Positions 15,441 through 24,796 are shown, counted from the stretch's first letter. The stretch: DNA of 64,000 nucleotides from Pontibacter coccineus (GCF_030546575.1 NZ_JAUOTN010000011.1:1-64000), one strand, 5' to 3'. Notes: generated by a model from the sequence alone, not told the origin. A program made the numbers and translations.

Positions 15441-16685
15441 ATGTTCGACCTAGACAAATGGCAGGAGATACTCGGGACGATGCAGAAGAACAAGCTGCGT
15501 ACGTTCCTGACCGCCTTTGGGGTGTTCTGGGGCATCTTTATGCTAGTGTTGTTGCTGGGCGCCGGCAAAGGACTGGAGAACGGGGTATACAACCGCTTCG
15601 GAGCCGGAGCCAAGAATAGCATCTACGTCTGGACCGGCAAGACTGCGCTGGCCCACCAAGGTATGTCGCCAGGCCGTGAGATAAAACTGACCAATCAGGA
15701 CCTGGCGTCGGTGCACAGGGATGTGGAAAACGTGCAGTTGCTATCGCCGCGCAACCGGGTGATGGGAGAGTATACCATCAATTACAAAACCCAGAACGGC
15801 TCTTACCAGGTGTTTGGTGCCGAACCGGGTTTCCTGAAAATAAACGGCGAGATACCGTTCAGAGGCCGTCTGCTCAACGAAATCGACGAGCGTGAAAAAC
15901 GCAAGGTGGTCGTGATTGGCGATCAGGTGAGCAAAGTGCTGTTTGGAGAAGGCGACCCGGTGGGCGAGTACGTCAACATCAAAGGGATACACTTTAAAGT
16001 AGTGGGCACTTTTAAGATGCGCGGCAACAACAGCAGTCGTCGTGAGGAGCGGGCTTACATCCCCTTCTCGACCCTGCAGGCCGCCTTTAACCAGCCCAAC
16101 CAGGTACAGATGATGGCACTGGTGGCCGAACCCGGCGTGAGTGCCAAAGACATGGAGGCCCGGCTGCGCAACCTGCTGGCCGAACGGCATAAGTTCTCCA
16201 GCGAAGACAAAATGGCCATCGGGGTGGAAAACACAGAGGCGGAGTTTTTGAAAGTGATGGGTCTCTTCAATGGCATCAAGATATTTGTGTGGATTGTAGG
16301 TATAGGCACTCTCATTGCCGGCATCGTGGGCGTGAGCAACATCATGCTGATCATCGTGAAGGAGCGCACCCGCGAGATCGGTGTGCGCAAGGCTTTGGGG
16401 GCAACGCCGTTTTCCATCGTGAGCCTGATTCTGCAGGAGTCGGTGGTGATCACGGCCTTTTCGGGCTACCTGGGCTTACTGGCAGGCACCGGTGTGCTCG
16501 CAGGTCTGGAGTATCTGATGGAATCGTCGGGGGCGGAGGCGCCTTTCTTCGCTAGTCCCGAAGTGGACCCCGGTGTAGCGCTGGCCGCTACCCTGATCCT
16601 GGTGATTTCCGGGGCCCTGGCCGGCCTGATGCCCGCACTGAAAGCGGCTCGCATCAAACCGATAGAGGCGCTGAGGGCAAGTTAG
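15441..16685 (+). CDS. ABC transporter permease, MacB/FtsX type (copy 1)
   Basis: The 414-residue product has one N-terminal transmembrane helix (about 20-42), a large periplasmic MacB-type core domain (about 45-270) and three C-terminal helices forming the FtsX domain. The region VKERTREIGVRKALGATP is the conserved cytoplasmic coupling loop of this family. It starts 45 nt after the ATPase gene. It is clearly paralogous to the permease at 17019-18269: both begin DxDKW-EI, share LRT-LTAFGVFWGIFMLVLLLG and align to the end. The two probably form a heterodimer. Confidence 0.9.
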   Translation: MFDLDKWQEILGTMQKNKLRTFLTAFGVFWGIFMLVLLLGAGKGLENGVYNRFGAGAKNSIYVWTGKTALAHQGMSPGREIKLTNQDLASVHRDVENVQLLSPRNRVMGEYTINYKTQNGSYQVFGAEPGFLKINGEIPFRGRLLNEIDEREKRKVVVIGDQVSKVLFGEGDPVGEYVNIKGIHFKVVGTFKMRGNNSSRREERAYIPFSTLQAAFNQPNQVQMMALVAEPGVSAKDMEARLRNLLAERHKFSSEDKMAIGVENTEAEFLKVMGLFNGIKIFVWIVGIGTLIAGIVGVSNIMLIIVKERTREIGVRKALGATPFSIVSLILQESVVITAFSGYLGLLAGTGVLAGLEYLMESSGAEAPFFASPEVDPGVALAATLILVISGALAGLMPALKAARIKPIEALRAS

Positions 16686-17018
16686 AGTTGTGATTTAGTG
16701 AATGAGTGATTGAGCGATGGAATTTGCGAGTTAGTGTTTGAGCGATTTTTATTTTTGATTTAACAGGTGGCTAATTGAAGATAAAACTACTGAATCGAAT
16801 GGTCTTTCATTTTAGATGAATTGTGAGCACGATAATTACTTATAGCCACGCCCCAATCATTAACCCAATAACCCAAAACATTAAACCGAAAATCAACCAA
16901 ACGAATACTCACTAAAGGCTTAATAATTCAATCAAAAAGAAATAAACATTCACTCAACCACTCATTCAAAAACTAAAAACCTCACTAAATCACTAAACCA
17001 CTCCATCAAAACTAAAGC
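16686..17018. repeat. 333-bp spacer with imperfect inverted ends between paralogous permeases
   Basis: No coding potential. The left end (about 16690-16750) is rich in TGATTTAGTGAATGAGTGAT-type words and the right end (about 16950-17000) in their complements (CACTCATTCAAAAACT, CACTAAATCACTAAACCACT), so the spacer has loose terminal inverted repeats. This is compatible with a decayed palindromic insertion or a long hairpin. No promoter could be named with confidence. Confidence 0.4.
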
Positions 17019-18269
17019 ATGATCGACATTGATAAATGGACCGAGATTTATAACACCGTAAAGAAGCACAAGCTGCGTACGGCGCTGACGGCTTTTGGGG
17101 TGTTCTGGGGCATTTTCATGTTGGTGCTTTTGCTAGGGGCGGGCAAAGGGCTAGAGAAAGGGATCACGTCTGAGTTCAATGTGGCCAAGAATGCCGTGTT
17201 TGTGTGGACGCAGCGCACGAGTGTGCCTTACATGGGCCTGAAAGCGGGGCGCTTCATCCAGATGACTAACGACGACATAGACGCCATCCGTGCCTTTGTG
17301 CCGGAGGTGGGGGTGATTGCGCCGAGTAACCAGCTACAGGGCAGCTTCTCGGTGGTATACGGTACCAAAAGCTCGGCTTTTACCGTGAATGGCGAAACGC
17401 CGGAAGTGCTGCAGGTGAAGCCGACCAATGTGGTGAGTGGCCGTTTTATCAACCAGAAAGACATAGTGGAGCGCCGCAAAGTAGCCGTGGTAGGGCCGCG
17501 CACCCTGGAGTTGCTGTTTGCAGAAGGGGTAGACCCGATCGGCAAGTACATCAGCATCAAAGGCATTTATTTTCAGGTGGTGGGCACGTTTAAGCCGCTC
17601 GGCAAAGACGAAGACGTAGTGCAGGACGCCCAGACCATTTACATACCGAACACTACCCTGCAGCAGGCTTTCAACCAGCCTAATCAAGTGAATTTCTTTG
17701 CCATGACGCCAAAGTCAGGTATACCTGCTGCAGTGGTGGAGGAGAAAGTGAAGGCCCTGCTGATGAAACGGCACAAAGTGGCCCCGACAGATCTGAAAGC
17801 TTTCGGATCAGCGAATGTGGAGAAAGAGTTTCAGGATGTGCAGGGGCTGTTTGCAGGTATAGCGGGCTTTAGTTGGCTGGTGAGCATCGGCACCATCGTA
17901 GCCGGTATCATCGGGGTAGGCAACATCATGCTGATCGTAGTGAAGGAGCGGACCAAAGAAATCGGTATACGCAAGGCCCTGGGCGCAACGCCCCTGTCCA
18001 TCGTGAGCCTGATCATACAGGAATCCATTGTGATCACGGGCTTTGCCGGCTACATTGGTTTGCTGGCTGGCACCGGGCTCATCGCTGCCATCGAAGGCTT
18101 TATGGTGGATAACAACGTGCAGGCAGGCTTTTTCGGTCCGCCGGAAGTGAACCCGGCCGTGGCTGTGACGGCAACTGTGCTACTGGTAGTGGCCGGCGCC
18201 TTGGCCGGTCTTATACCTGCCACCAAGGCTGCCCGCGTGAATCCGGTAGTCGCCCTGCAGGAAGAGTAA
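17019..18269 (+). CDS. ABC transporter permease, MacB/FtsX type (copy 2)
   Basis: The 416-residue paralogue of the preceding gene has the same architecture: an N-terminal helix, a periplasmic MacB core and three C-terminal helices. The coupling loop reads VKERTKEIGIRKALGATP. The copies are near-identical in the first helix and the FtsX domain but differ in the periplasmic part (this copy has GITSEFNVAKNAVFVW where copy 1 has GVYNRFGAGAKNSIYVW). That fits an old tandem duplication with divergence of the cargo- or partner-facing domain. The adaptor gene follows after 41 nt. Confidence 0.9.
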   Translation: MIDIDKWTEIYNTVKKHKLRTALTAFGVFWGIFMLVLLLGAGKGLEKGITSEFNVAKNAVFVWTQRTSVPYMGLKAGRFIQMTNDDIDAIRAFVPEVGVIAPSNQLQGSFSVVYGTKSSAFTVNGETPEVLQVKPTNVVSGRFINQKDIVERRKVAVVGPRTLELLFAEGVDPIGKYISIKGIYFQVVGTFKPLGKDEDVVQDAQTIYIPNTTLQQAFNQPNQVNFFAMTPKSGIPAAVVEEKVKALLMKRHKVAPTDLKAFGSANVEKEFQDVQGLFAGIAGFSWLVSIGTIVAGIIGVGNIMLIVVKERTKEIGIRKALGATPLSIVSLIIQESIVITGFAGYIGLLAGTGLIAAIEGFMVDNNVQAGFFGPPEVNPAVAVTATVLLVVAGALAGLIPATKAARVNPVVALQEE

Positions 18270-18310
18270 TAGGAACGTCGAATCAACAAGATTATAATTG
18301 AACAACTACT

Positions 18311-19408
18311 ATGAAAAAGGTTTTTATCGGACTGTTCGTGATCGTTATGCTGGCCTTGTCTGTTTGGCTGGGCCGCTACTTCTACAACAAGGCCAACACC
18401 GATCCGATCGTGTACAAAACAGAAGAGCCCTTTGAGACAGACATCGTGAAAAAAACGGTGGCCACCGGCTCTATCGTGCCCCGCAAAGAGGTGGAGGTGA
18501 AGTCGCAGGTATCGGGCATTGTGGAGGAACTCTACGTGGAGGCCGGGCAGATCGTGAAGCAGGGGCAGCTGCTGGCCAAGATCAAGATCGTGCCGAACAT
18601 TGTGAACGTAAACAACGCCCAGAATACGCTGGAAACCGCCCGCATCAATTTCGACGAAGCCAAGCGCGAACTGGCCCGCTATCAGCAACTCTACGACCAG
18701 AAAGTAATCGCCGAGCAGGAGTTCAGAAGGTATAAGGCCGACCACGACCTGAAGCGCGAAGCCCTTCAATCGGCGGAGAGCAACCTGCAACTGGTGCGCG
18801 AAGGCGCCTCTAAACGCAGCGGGCAGGCTTCCAATCTGGTCTACTCCACCATCGACGGCATGCTGCTGGACGTGCCTGTAAAAGTGGGTACTTCCATCAT
18901 CGAGCGCAACAACTTCAATGAGGGCACTTCCATCGCCACCGTGGCCGACATGCGCACCCTGATATTTGAGGGCAAGATCGACGAGTCGGAGGTGGGCAAG
19001 CTGAAAGAAGACATGGACCTGTTGCTGACCATCGGTGCCATTGAAGGCCGCGTGTTCAATGCCAAGCTCGAGTACATCGCCCCGAAAGGCGTGCTGGAAG
19101 AGGGTTCCATCAAATTCCCGATCCGCGCCAAGGTGCTGCTCGACGAAAAGGACTTTATCCGGGCAGGGTATAGCGCCAACGCCGACATCGTGCTCGACAA
19201 GCGCGAGAAAGTAATGGCGGTGAAAGAGAGTCTGCTCAAGTTCGAGAAAGACAAGTCGTTTGTAGAAGTGGAAACCGCTCCGCAGGTATTTGAGAAGCGC
19301 GAAGTGAAAACCGGTTTGTCGGATGGCATTAACATCGAGGTAGTATCCGGGTTGAAGACCTCTGAGAAAGTGAAGGTGCCGGACGCGAACGCGACGCAGA
19401 ATATTTAA
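18311..19408 (+). CDS. Periplasmic adaptor (HlyD/MacA-type membrane fusion protein)
   Basis: The 365-residue product has one N-terminal transmembrane anchor (about 4-24), then a barrel-sandwich/lipoyl-like half (VEVKSQVSGIVEELYVEAGQ), a coiled-coil hairpin (about 100-165, charged heptads such as ETARINFDEAKRELARYQQL), the second lipoyl half, and a beta-barrel region toward the C-terminus. Such adaptors link MacB-type ABC transporters to an outer-membrane channel. No TolC-like gene is in this window, so the channel must be encoded elsewhere. Last gene of the unit; a terminator follows. Confidence 0.9.
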   Translation: MKKVFIGLFVIVMLALSVWLGRYFYNKANTDPIVYKTEEPFETDIVKKTVATGSIVPRKEVEVKSQVSGIVEELYVEAGQIVKQGQLLAKIKIVPNIVNVNNAQNTLETARINFDEAKRELARYQQLYDQKVIAEQEFRRYKADHDLKREALQSAESNLQLVREGASKRSGQASNLVYSTIDGMLLDVPVKVGTSIIERNNFNEGTSIATVADMRTLIFEGKIDESEVGKLKEDMDLLLTIGAIEGRVFNAKLEYIAPKGVLEEGSIKFPIRAKVLLDEKDFIRAGYSANADIVLDKREKVMAVKESLLKFEKDKSFVEVETAPQVFEKREVKTGLSDGINIEVVSGLKTSEKVKVPDANATQNI

Positions 19409-19429
19409 TTGTTTGTTTAAGGTGAGAGA

Positions 19430-19455
19430 AAAGAGCGGGCTAAGCCCGCTCTTTT
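19430..19455 (+). terminator. Intrinsic terminator of the ABC exporter unit
   Basis: AAAGAGCGGGC (19430-19440) pairs with GCCCGCTCTTT (19444-19454) over a TAA loop, followed by TT. It is 21 nt past the adaptor stop codon. Confidence 0.85.
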
Positions 19456-20131
19456 TATGCCTGGATAAGTGGTTGCTCTGTTATTCTTATCGGAGGTATA
19501 GCGGAGCTAATGGCGCGAGCGTCCTCGCTCGTGACGGCTATGGTGGGGCCTCTGGCCCAGGTATAGGTATAGCATACCGCAAGTTTAGCGTCAGCGCAAC
19601 CTGTGGTTTAGTATGAGGCCAGTTTCTAACTGACGTAGTGGTGCTCATAGGTATAGCAACCTTTATTGCTTTGTAGCTTCGCCTGTGCGGCGGGCACTTA
19701 CTTTTTTTCTTGATAAAAAAAGTAAGCAAAAAAAGTCAAGATCCTCCAAACTCGCTGAACGCTCGAACAGTGGAGTATCGTAAAAGTGCACCGGGCTGAT
19801 GCTATACCTTTGTAGCCTCTGGGGCAAATTAGTTTTTCGATGCGTGCCAGCGTTTCGTGTGGTGTGTGACTGTAACTACAGCGCTTATACCTGTAAACTG
19901 GCAGTTACGAATCCCCGCCTGGGGGTAGGGGCCCTCTTAAAGGATAAGGAGGGGCAGGGGTGAGTTAAATCAGTAGCAGCCCAAACTGCAGAAGCTACAA
20001 AGCTATACCTATAAGGTGGTAGTAGTCAGAAGTCCCCCTTCGAAGGGGGCAGGGGGATGTTAATCGTGCACATCTCCTTTTCTTCAAGTGAATTAGCTTC
20101 CTCCCCTGTTTTTAGAGGAAAGTCCTGCAAC
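19456..20131. repeat. Gene-free stretch of dispersed intergenic repeats
   Basis: About 675 nt without a supported gene. It holds a palindrome near 19519 (GCGAGCG/CGCTCG); a 12-bp inverted repeat CTTACTTTTTTT (19697-19708) with AAAAAAAGTAAG (19715-19726); a G-rich/C-rich stretch at about 19916-19965; and at 20032-20061 a REP-like arm (GTCCCCCTTCGAAGGGGGC then AGGGGGATGTT) matching the right arm of the element at 11002-11075. At least seven copies of AGGTATA/TATACCT are packed here, a local high. Confidence 0.6.
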
Positions 20132-20722
20132 TCAGTTAAACAACCACTGCAGCGCAAAATGCGAAGGCAGGTAAATACAGATCGGGAAAAACAACATAGC
20201 CAGTGCAAAGTACAGTCCTTTAGGTATAGCCTGCTGCGGTTCGCTGCCAAAGCCGAACACCCAGTTCACGTTCTCTCTAGGGTCGGTGAGGAAATAGCTG
20301 AGCGGCAGCACGACCCAGGCCAATGCCGTCTGGTACCAGATGGCGCGGGTATCGTAACCCCATTCTATCAACAGCCAGATCACGATGGCTGGCAGAAAGA
20401 CATGAAACAGCGAGAGACCTCGCAAAAACAGGCTCTTGTCCGGATGAAACATATAATTGCTCAGGCCCAGTAACTCCCTGCCAGTGAGCAGCCGCCCGAA
20501 GTAGTCTACGTTCCAGACAAGCTCCAGCCCCAACACGCCCACCGCCATCATGCTCAGCAAAAGTTGATTTTCCGTCCAGAGCACGATGCCGACCGAGAAC
20601 AGTGCCACATCCGAAAACCACAGGAAATTGCCCGGCCCGTAATGTTTCCAGTATACTGGCACCAGCACCAGCAGAAACAAGGTATAGCTTATCGGCAACC
20701 AGAGCGGAATGGTATCAGACAT
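20132..20722 (-). CDS. Multi-pass membrane protein of unknown function
   Basis: A 196-residue product with about five to six hydrophobic segments, for example LPISYTLFLLVLVPVY, LLLSMMAVGVLGLELVW and a final GLYFALAMLFFPICIYLP. Between them lie conserved-looking polar stretches (YMFHPDKSLFLRGLSLFH, DPRENVNWVFGFG). No signal peptide cleavage site. The regular pattern argues for a real inner-membrane protein, but no family is recognised with certainty. Transcribed alone on the minus strand. Confidence 0.65.
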   Translation of the reverse strand: MSDTIPLWLPISYTLFLLVLVPVYWKHYGPGNFLWFSDVALFSVGIVLWTENQLLLSMMAVGVLGLELVWNVDYFGRLLTGRELLGLSNYMFHPDKSLFLRGLSLFHVFLPAIVIWLLIEWGYDTRAIWYQTALAWVVLPLSYFLTDPRENVNWVFGFGSEPQQAIPKGLYFALAMLFFPICIYLPSHFALQWLFN

Positions 20723-20885
20723 GAAAACAGTAGCGTTTGATCGATCATCTTATACCTGACTTAGCTGCGAAAGGATAGAAAGAGTCGGGGTGAAGCACCA
20801 AATTATACCTAAGGCTTAACCATTGACTGTCAGACAAGTAAAACAATATAAGGGTTTGATCTATAATAATTTAAAATGTTGGCTT

Positions 20886-21380
20886 ATGAAACGTGAGGAT
20901 ATAAGTGTCAGGAGGGCAGTAGTTTATTTTTTGGTATTGCTGAGCGGTTTTGCCTACGCCTGCGACGACGATAATGAGGACGACTTACTAGAAAGTGAGG
21001 TTGCATTCACAAATGTGGAGCTGTCCGGTGACAACGAGGTGCCAGCCGTTGCCACAAGTGGTTCGGGTTCCCTCACCGCGACCTACGACCGGAGCACCCG
21101 GGTACTGACGTATAACTTTAGCTGGACACTCGGCAACGCAGCCGACAACACAGTTGGCATACACTTTCATGGTCCGGCCCTTGCCACCGAGAGCGCTCCT
21201 GTCGTGATACCGGTCGAAAATTACCCCACAAGCCATACAGGCTCAGTGACAGGCAAGACGCGGGAGCTAACCCAAACCGAAGAAGAGCAGTTGCTCGACG
21301 GCAGGTGGTATCTGAACGTACACAGCACCACATACCCGAACGGCGAGTTACGCGGGCAATTGTTGCGTGGTGAGAACTAA
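20886..21380 (+). CDS. CHRD-domain lipoprotein
   Basis: A 164-residue product with a signal peptide and a lipobox ending AYAC, then a very acidic linker (DDDNEDD) and a CHRD domain: VELSGDNEVPAV, a central IHFHGPA and a C-terminal WYLNVHSTTYPNGELRGQL, all typical of this family. CHRD domains are known from chordin and many secreted bacterial proteins; the molecular role is not established. The ATG at 20886 is chosen over TTG at 20823, because that TTG belongs to a sigma70-like TTGACT (20823-20828), 18 nt from TATAAG (20847-20852). Confidence 0.8.
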   Translation: MKREDISVRRAVVYFLVLLSGFAYACDDDNEDDLLESEVAFTNVELSGDNEVPAVATSGSGSLTATYDRSTRVLTYNFSWTLGNAADNTVGIHFHGPALATESAPVVIPVENYPTSHTGSVTGKTRELTQTEEEQLLDGRWYLNVHSTTYPNGELRGQLLRGEN

Positions 21381-21420
21381 GGAGGTGCCAATGTGGTGAA
21401 GCCCTTTTATGACCGCCCAT

Positions 21421-21452
21421 TTGACAATAAGGCAGGTATAGGTGTACCTTTG
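21421..21452 (+). promoter_or_regulatory. Bacteroidota-type promoter of the GNAT gene
   Basis: TTG (21421-21423) and TACCTTTG (21445-21452, exact TAnnTTTG) are spaced by 21 nt and lie 19 nt before the ATG at 21472. The -7 box lies inside a longer GTG-initiated reading frame, which supports the shorter start. Confidence 0.65.
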
Positions 21453-21471
21453 CATTAAATCAGAATACTTT

Positions 21472-21951
21472 ATGCAATTGGCTACTACCGAAGCTACCGT
21501 CCAGATACTCGATTTCGAATCCCAGCACGCCGGCGCGTTCAAAGCCCTGAACGAGGAGTGGATCACCCGCTATTTTGTAATGGAAGAGGCCGACCATAAA
21601 TCATTGGGCAATCCGCAAAGCTACATCATCGACAAGGGCGGGCATATTCTGATGGCCAGCTACCAGGGTGAGATCGTAGGTACCTGTGCATTGATTAATG
21701 ATGGCAACGGCGTATATGAACTGGCCAAGATGGCGGTGACCCCTAAAGCGCAGGGCCTGAAGATTGGAAAGCTTTTAGGCGAGGCAGCCATCCGGAAAGC
21801 CCGTGAGGTGGGTGCCCGCATGGTATACCTGGTGTCGAACCGCAGGCTCGACACGGCCCTGAACCTGTATCGTCGACTGGGCTTTGTGGAAGTGCCGATG
21901 CCGCCGAGCATTTACGAACGAGCCGACATCAAAATGGAGTTGCCTTTGTAA
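21472..21951 (+). CDS. GNAT family N-acetyltransferase
   Basis: A 159-residue cytoplasmic acetyltransferase using acetyl-CoA. The GNAT fold is visible as a central strand (ELAKMAVTP), the acetyl-CoA pyrophosphate-binding loop QGLKIGKLLGEAAI (R/QxxGxG/A type) and a C-terminal helix-strand NLYRRLGFVEV. The start at ATG 21472 follows from the promoter inside the upstream part of the frame. The substrate (small molecule, peptide or protein) cannot be told. Confidence 0.85.
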   Translation: MQLATTEATVQILDFESQHAGAFKALNEEWITRYFVMEEADHKSLGNPQSYIIDKGGHILMASYQGEIVGTCALINDGNGVYELAKMAVTPKAQGLKIGKLLGEAAIRKAREVGARMVYLVSNRRLDTALNLYRRLGFVEVPMPPSIYERADIKMELPL

Positions 21952-21979
21952 GGAAGGTATAGGGGTAGAGGTATAGCCT

Positions 21980-22540
21980 TTAGATCAGGCTGGATTGGCT
22001 GTTTATATCCTGGCGGGCAACACCCACTGTCATCCAGCAACCTTTGTACATGCCTTTCCGCTGCTTGGCCAGTATGAATAAATAGGGTACCTGCTCCCCA
22101 CTCGCCCCCTTGATGACCACGAGCTGGTAGGCCGTATTGTCTGTTATCACCATCTTTCCGGTTTTGTATGAAACGAAGTTGAGCATGGGGCTATAGGCTG
22201 GGTCACGCACCATCATCCGGAAGTGGTTAAGCGGGCCTAAGCTTACACGGCTGGTAGGCGACGAGAAATTAAAAACTGTGATGATGCCGCTATCCGTCAT
22301 GTCGTTTCGTTGAAGGGCATGGAGCTGTATCTTGATGACTTCGCGGGGAGAAAGTGCAGTAGAGGGCTTCAGAAACCGGGCTTTTGAGTTCATAACCGTC
22401 CTGGCTTCGTCCGAGGTATAGCGTATATTATCTTCCGCATTCATCTCGGGCATAGCCGGAAACTGTACCCACAGCAACACCAGCAATACGACCCCTACAC
22501 CGAGCAGGAGTTTGTCGTATATGTTTTCAAACCCTCTCAT
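21980..22540 (-). CDS. DUF4864-like protein with N-terminal membrane anchor
   Basis: A 186-residue product with one transmembrane helix near the start (LLLGVGVVLLVLLWVQF). The body has the layout of DUF4864: LSPREVIKIQLHALQRND, then GIITVFNFSSPTSR, PLNHFRMMVRDPAYSPMLNF, and a strand-rich C-terminus. The ATG at 22540 is preferred to the in-frame TTG at 22546. It converges with the GNAT gene with 28 nt between them. Function of the family is unknown; the family match is from memory of the motif pattern. Confidence 0.6.
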   Translation of the reverse strand: MRGFENIYDKLLLGVGVVLLVLLWVQFPAMPEMNAEDNIRYTSDEARTVMNSKARFLKPSTALSPREVIKIQLHALQRNDMTDSGIITVFNFSSPTSRVSLGPLNHFRMMVRDPAYSPMLNFVSYKTGKMVITDNTAYQLVVIKGASGEQVPYLFILAKQRKGMYKGCWMTVGVARQDINSQSSLI

Positions 22541-22679
22541 GTTCAATATGTACTTTATATAGGGCTAATAAGTTGTTAATAAAACATTTTGCCATGTGAA
22601 CGGATATTTTTTTCGGGTAAAGGCTCGTGCGCATCTATCAAATTGAGAAGATTGCGTATAAAAATTGGATTTTTACTTT

Positions 22680-23471
22680 ATGCGCCATTTTCTGACATAC
22701 CTCTTCCTCTCGATTCGCAGCTGGCTGGCAAAGCAGCCACTCGTGCAGCGCTTTTACCGGCAATTTCCGGGGCTCTCCGGTTTCCTGCTGCGGCGTTTCG
22801 ACACCACTACTTTTGTTGGGCTGCCCCTCACTATTCTGGTGCTGGTTATAGGAGTCAATGCTGCGCTGCTCTCCGAGCTTGCCGAAGATGTCATCGAATC
22901 AGAGGGGGTGGTGCATGTCGACAGAATGTTTACGGCCTTCCTCTATGGCATGCGAAGCGAGTGGCTGAGCCAGACGTTCTATGCCCTCACGCAACTGGGC
23001 ACCCGGGAAGCAGTGTTTGCCGTCGGCGGTCTGGCCACCATCGTGTTTTTATACAACCGGCGCTACACTGCGGTGCTGGCTTTCTGGCTGACCATGGCCG
23101 GAACCGGGCTATCGGTGCAGTACGGCAAGAAGTTCATCAGCCGTGACCGTCCCACCGAGGTGGCTTTCTATCCGGAGCATAACTTTTCTTTTCCGAGCGG
23201 GCATGCCACCACCAGCATGGCGCTTTGGGGTATACTCGCCTATTTCGGATACCGCCACTTGCCTAAGAGACGCCTGCGCCATGTAGTGCTGGCCGGATCC
23301 GGTGCGTTGATCTTACTGATAGGTTTCAGCAGAATATACCTGGGGGTGCACTTTCTCTCAGATGTACTGGCGGGCTTTCTGCTGGGCGCCATGTGGGTGC
23401 TGTTGGGGATCAGCATTGTGGAGGTGATGGCCTACTTCAGAGCCCGGAAAAAGCTGCATGCCTCTCCCTAG
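22680..23471 (+). CDS. PAP2 family lipid phosphatase
   Basis: A 263-residue integral membrane phosphatase of the phosphatidic acid phosphatase type 2 family, acting on lipid phosphates such as phosphatidylglycerol phosphate or undecaprenyl pyrophosphate. All three catalytic motifs are present: Lys150...Arg157-Pro158 (KxxxxxxRP), PSGH at 172-175 with His175, and Ser217-Arg218...His224...Asp228 (SRxxxxxHxxxD). About six hydrophobic segments surround them. The ATG at 22680 replaces an upstream TTG frame start. The zinc phospholipase C-like gene follows 66 nt downstream on the same strand, hinting at a shared role in lipid turnover. Confidence 0.88.
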   Translation: MRHFLTYLFLSIRSWLAKQPLVQRFYRQFPGLSGFLLRRFDTTTFVGLPLTILVLVIGVNAALLSELAEDVIESEGVVHVDRMFTAFLYGMRSEWLSQTFYALTQLGTREAVFAVGGLATIVFLYNRRYTAVLAFWLTMAGTGLSVQYGKKFISRDRPTEVAFYPEHNFSFPSGHATTSMALWGILAYFGYRHLPKRRLRHVVLAGSGALILLIGFSRIYLGVHFLSDVLAGFLLGAMWVLLGISIVEVMAYFRARKKLHASP

Positions 23472-23536
23472 AATATAGTCCTTATCCTATCTCTTTGGCA
23501 GCTTCTGCGTACAACACCTGACGCATACCTGCAATC

Positions 23537-24796
23537 ATGAACTATCGCACCCTTTCAAGGTCAGGCTTGCTGGCCCTGTTCCTATACCTGTCACTAACGG
23601 CGACAACCGCGCGCGCTTACGGTGTGCTTACGCACCAGGCCATTATCGATGCCGCCTGGAAAGACTCTATTGAGCCCCTGCTTCGCAAGCGTTTTCCCAA
23701 GGCTACGGACGAGGACCTGCAAAAGGCCCACGCACACGTCTATGGCGGTTCCATTGTGCAGGACATGGGCTACTTTCCGTTTGGCAACACATTCTTCACA
23801 GACCTGACGCACTATGTACGCAGCGGTGATTTTGTAGAGAACCTTATCAAATCCTCTACCACGATAGAGGAATATGGTTTTGCGCTTGGCGCCCTGTCGC
23901 ACTACAATGCCGATATACACGGGCACCCGCTTGGCACCAATAAAGCGGTGGCCCTGGTATACCCGAAGGTTGGAGCGGAGTTTGGAAAAGAAGTAACCTA
24001 CGCTGAAGATGCCGCATCGCATATCAAAACGGAGTTCGGGTTTGATGTGCTGCAGGTGGCGCGGGGCAATTACGCACCCGAGGAATACCATGCTTTTATC
24101 GGGTTTAAGGTGTCGAAAGAGCTGCTGGAGCGTGCCTTTCTGGAGACGTACGGACTTGAACTGAACGATGTGTTTATGAACGTGCCGCTGGCGATCGGGA
24201 CCTACCGCTATACCATACGCGGCTTTCTGCCGGACCTGACCAAGGCTGCCTGGCAGGCCAAAAAGGGGGATATACAGGAGGCAAACCCAGGTATAACCCG
24301 GCGCAAGTTTCAGTATCACATGAAGCGCGCTGAGTTCAACCGGACCTGGGGCACAGACTATGACAGGCCCAACCTATTTGCCCGCTTCGCAGCCTGGATC
24401 ATCAGGGTGCTCCCTAAATTAGGGCCGTTCCAGACGCTTGCCTTCAAACCGCCCACCCCGGAGGCCGAAAAACTTTTCTATCACAGCTTTAACACCACCG
24501 TCGAGCATTACACAGCTCTCATTAAGCAGCTCCGGCAACAGGACCAGCTCAAGCTTGCCAATAGGCAGCTCGACACAGGAGAGCCTACAAAACCCGGCGG
24601 CTACAAACTCACGGATGAGACTTATGCCGAGCTGCTGCATAAACTTGCCAAATCTGATTTCAAGAACGCGAGCCCCGCGCTGCGACAGGATATCCTGCAA
24701 TTCTATCAGCCCCGAAATGCGATGCAGGAGGTGGAAAAGGACGAACGTCCCGAATTAAAGGAAGCTCTGAAAAAGCTGCAGGCCTATCAGTTGTAA
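23537..24796 (+). CDS. Secreted zinc-dependent phospholipase C-like protein
   Basis: A 419-residue exported protein (signal peptide ending near ARA, about residue 27). The mature N-terminus resembles the zinc-dependent phospholipase C/S1 nuclease-like helical fold: mature start YGVLTHQAI, then SHYNADIHGHP (His/Asp ligands) and DAASHIKTEFGFDV, spaced as the three-zinc site requires. The C-terminal 150 residues are helical and charged without a recognised domain. It follows the PAP2 gene after 66 nt. The substrate is inferred from the family only. Confidence 0.7.
   Translation: MNYRTLSRSGLLALFLYLSLTATTARAYGVLTHQAIIDAAWKDSIEPLLRKRFPKATDEDLQKAHAHVYGGSIVQDMGYFPFGNTFFTDLTHYVRSGDFVENLIKSSTTIEEYGFALGALSHYNADIHGHPLGTNKAVALVYPKVGAEFGKEVTYAEDAASHIKTEFGFDVLQVARGNYAPEEYHAFIGFKVSKELLERAFLETYGLELNDVFMNVPLAIGTYRYTIRGFLPDLTKAAWQAKKGDIQEANPGITRRKFQYHMKRAEFNRTWGTDYDRPNLFARFAAWIIRVLPKLGPFQTLAFKPPTPEAEKLFYHSFNTTVEHYTALIKQLRQQDQLKLANRQLDTGEPTKPGGYKLTDETYAELLHKLAKSDFKNASPALRQDILQFYQPRNAMQEVEKDERPELKEALKKLQAYQL

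Noticed and set aside
19413..19729. Short frames in the repeat-rich spacer (19.4-19.7 kb)
   Set aside because: They run through hairpins and dispersed repeats and have no recognisable protein features.
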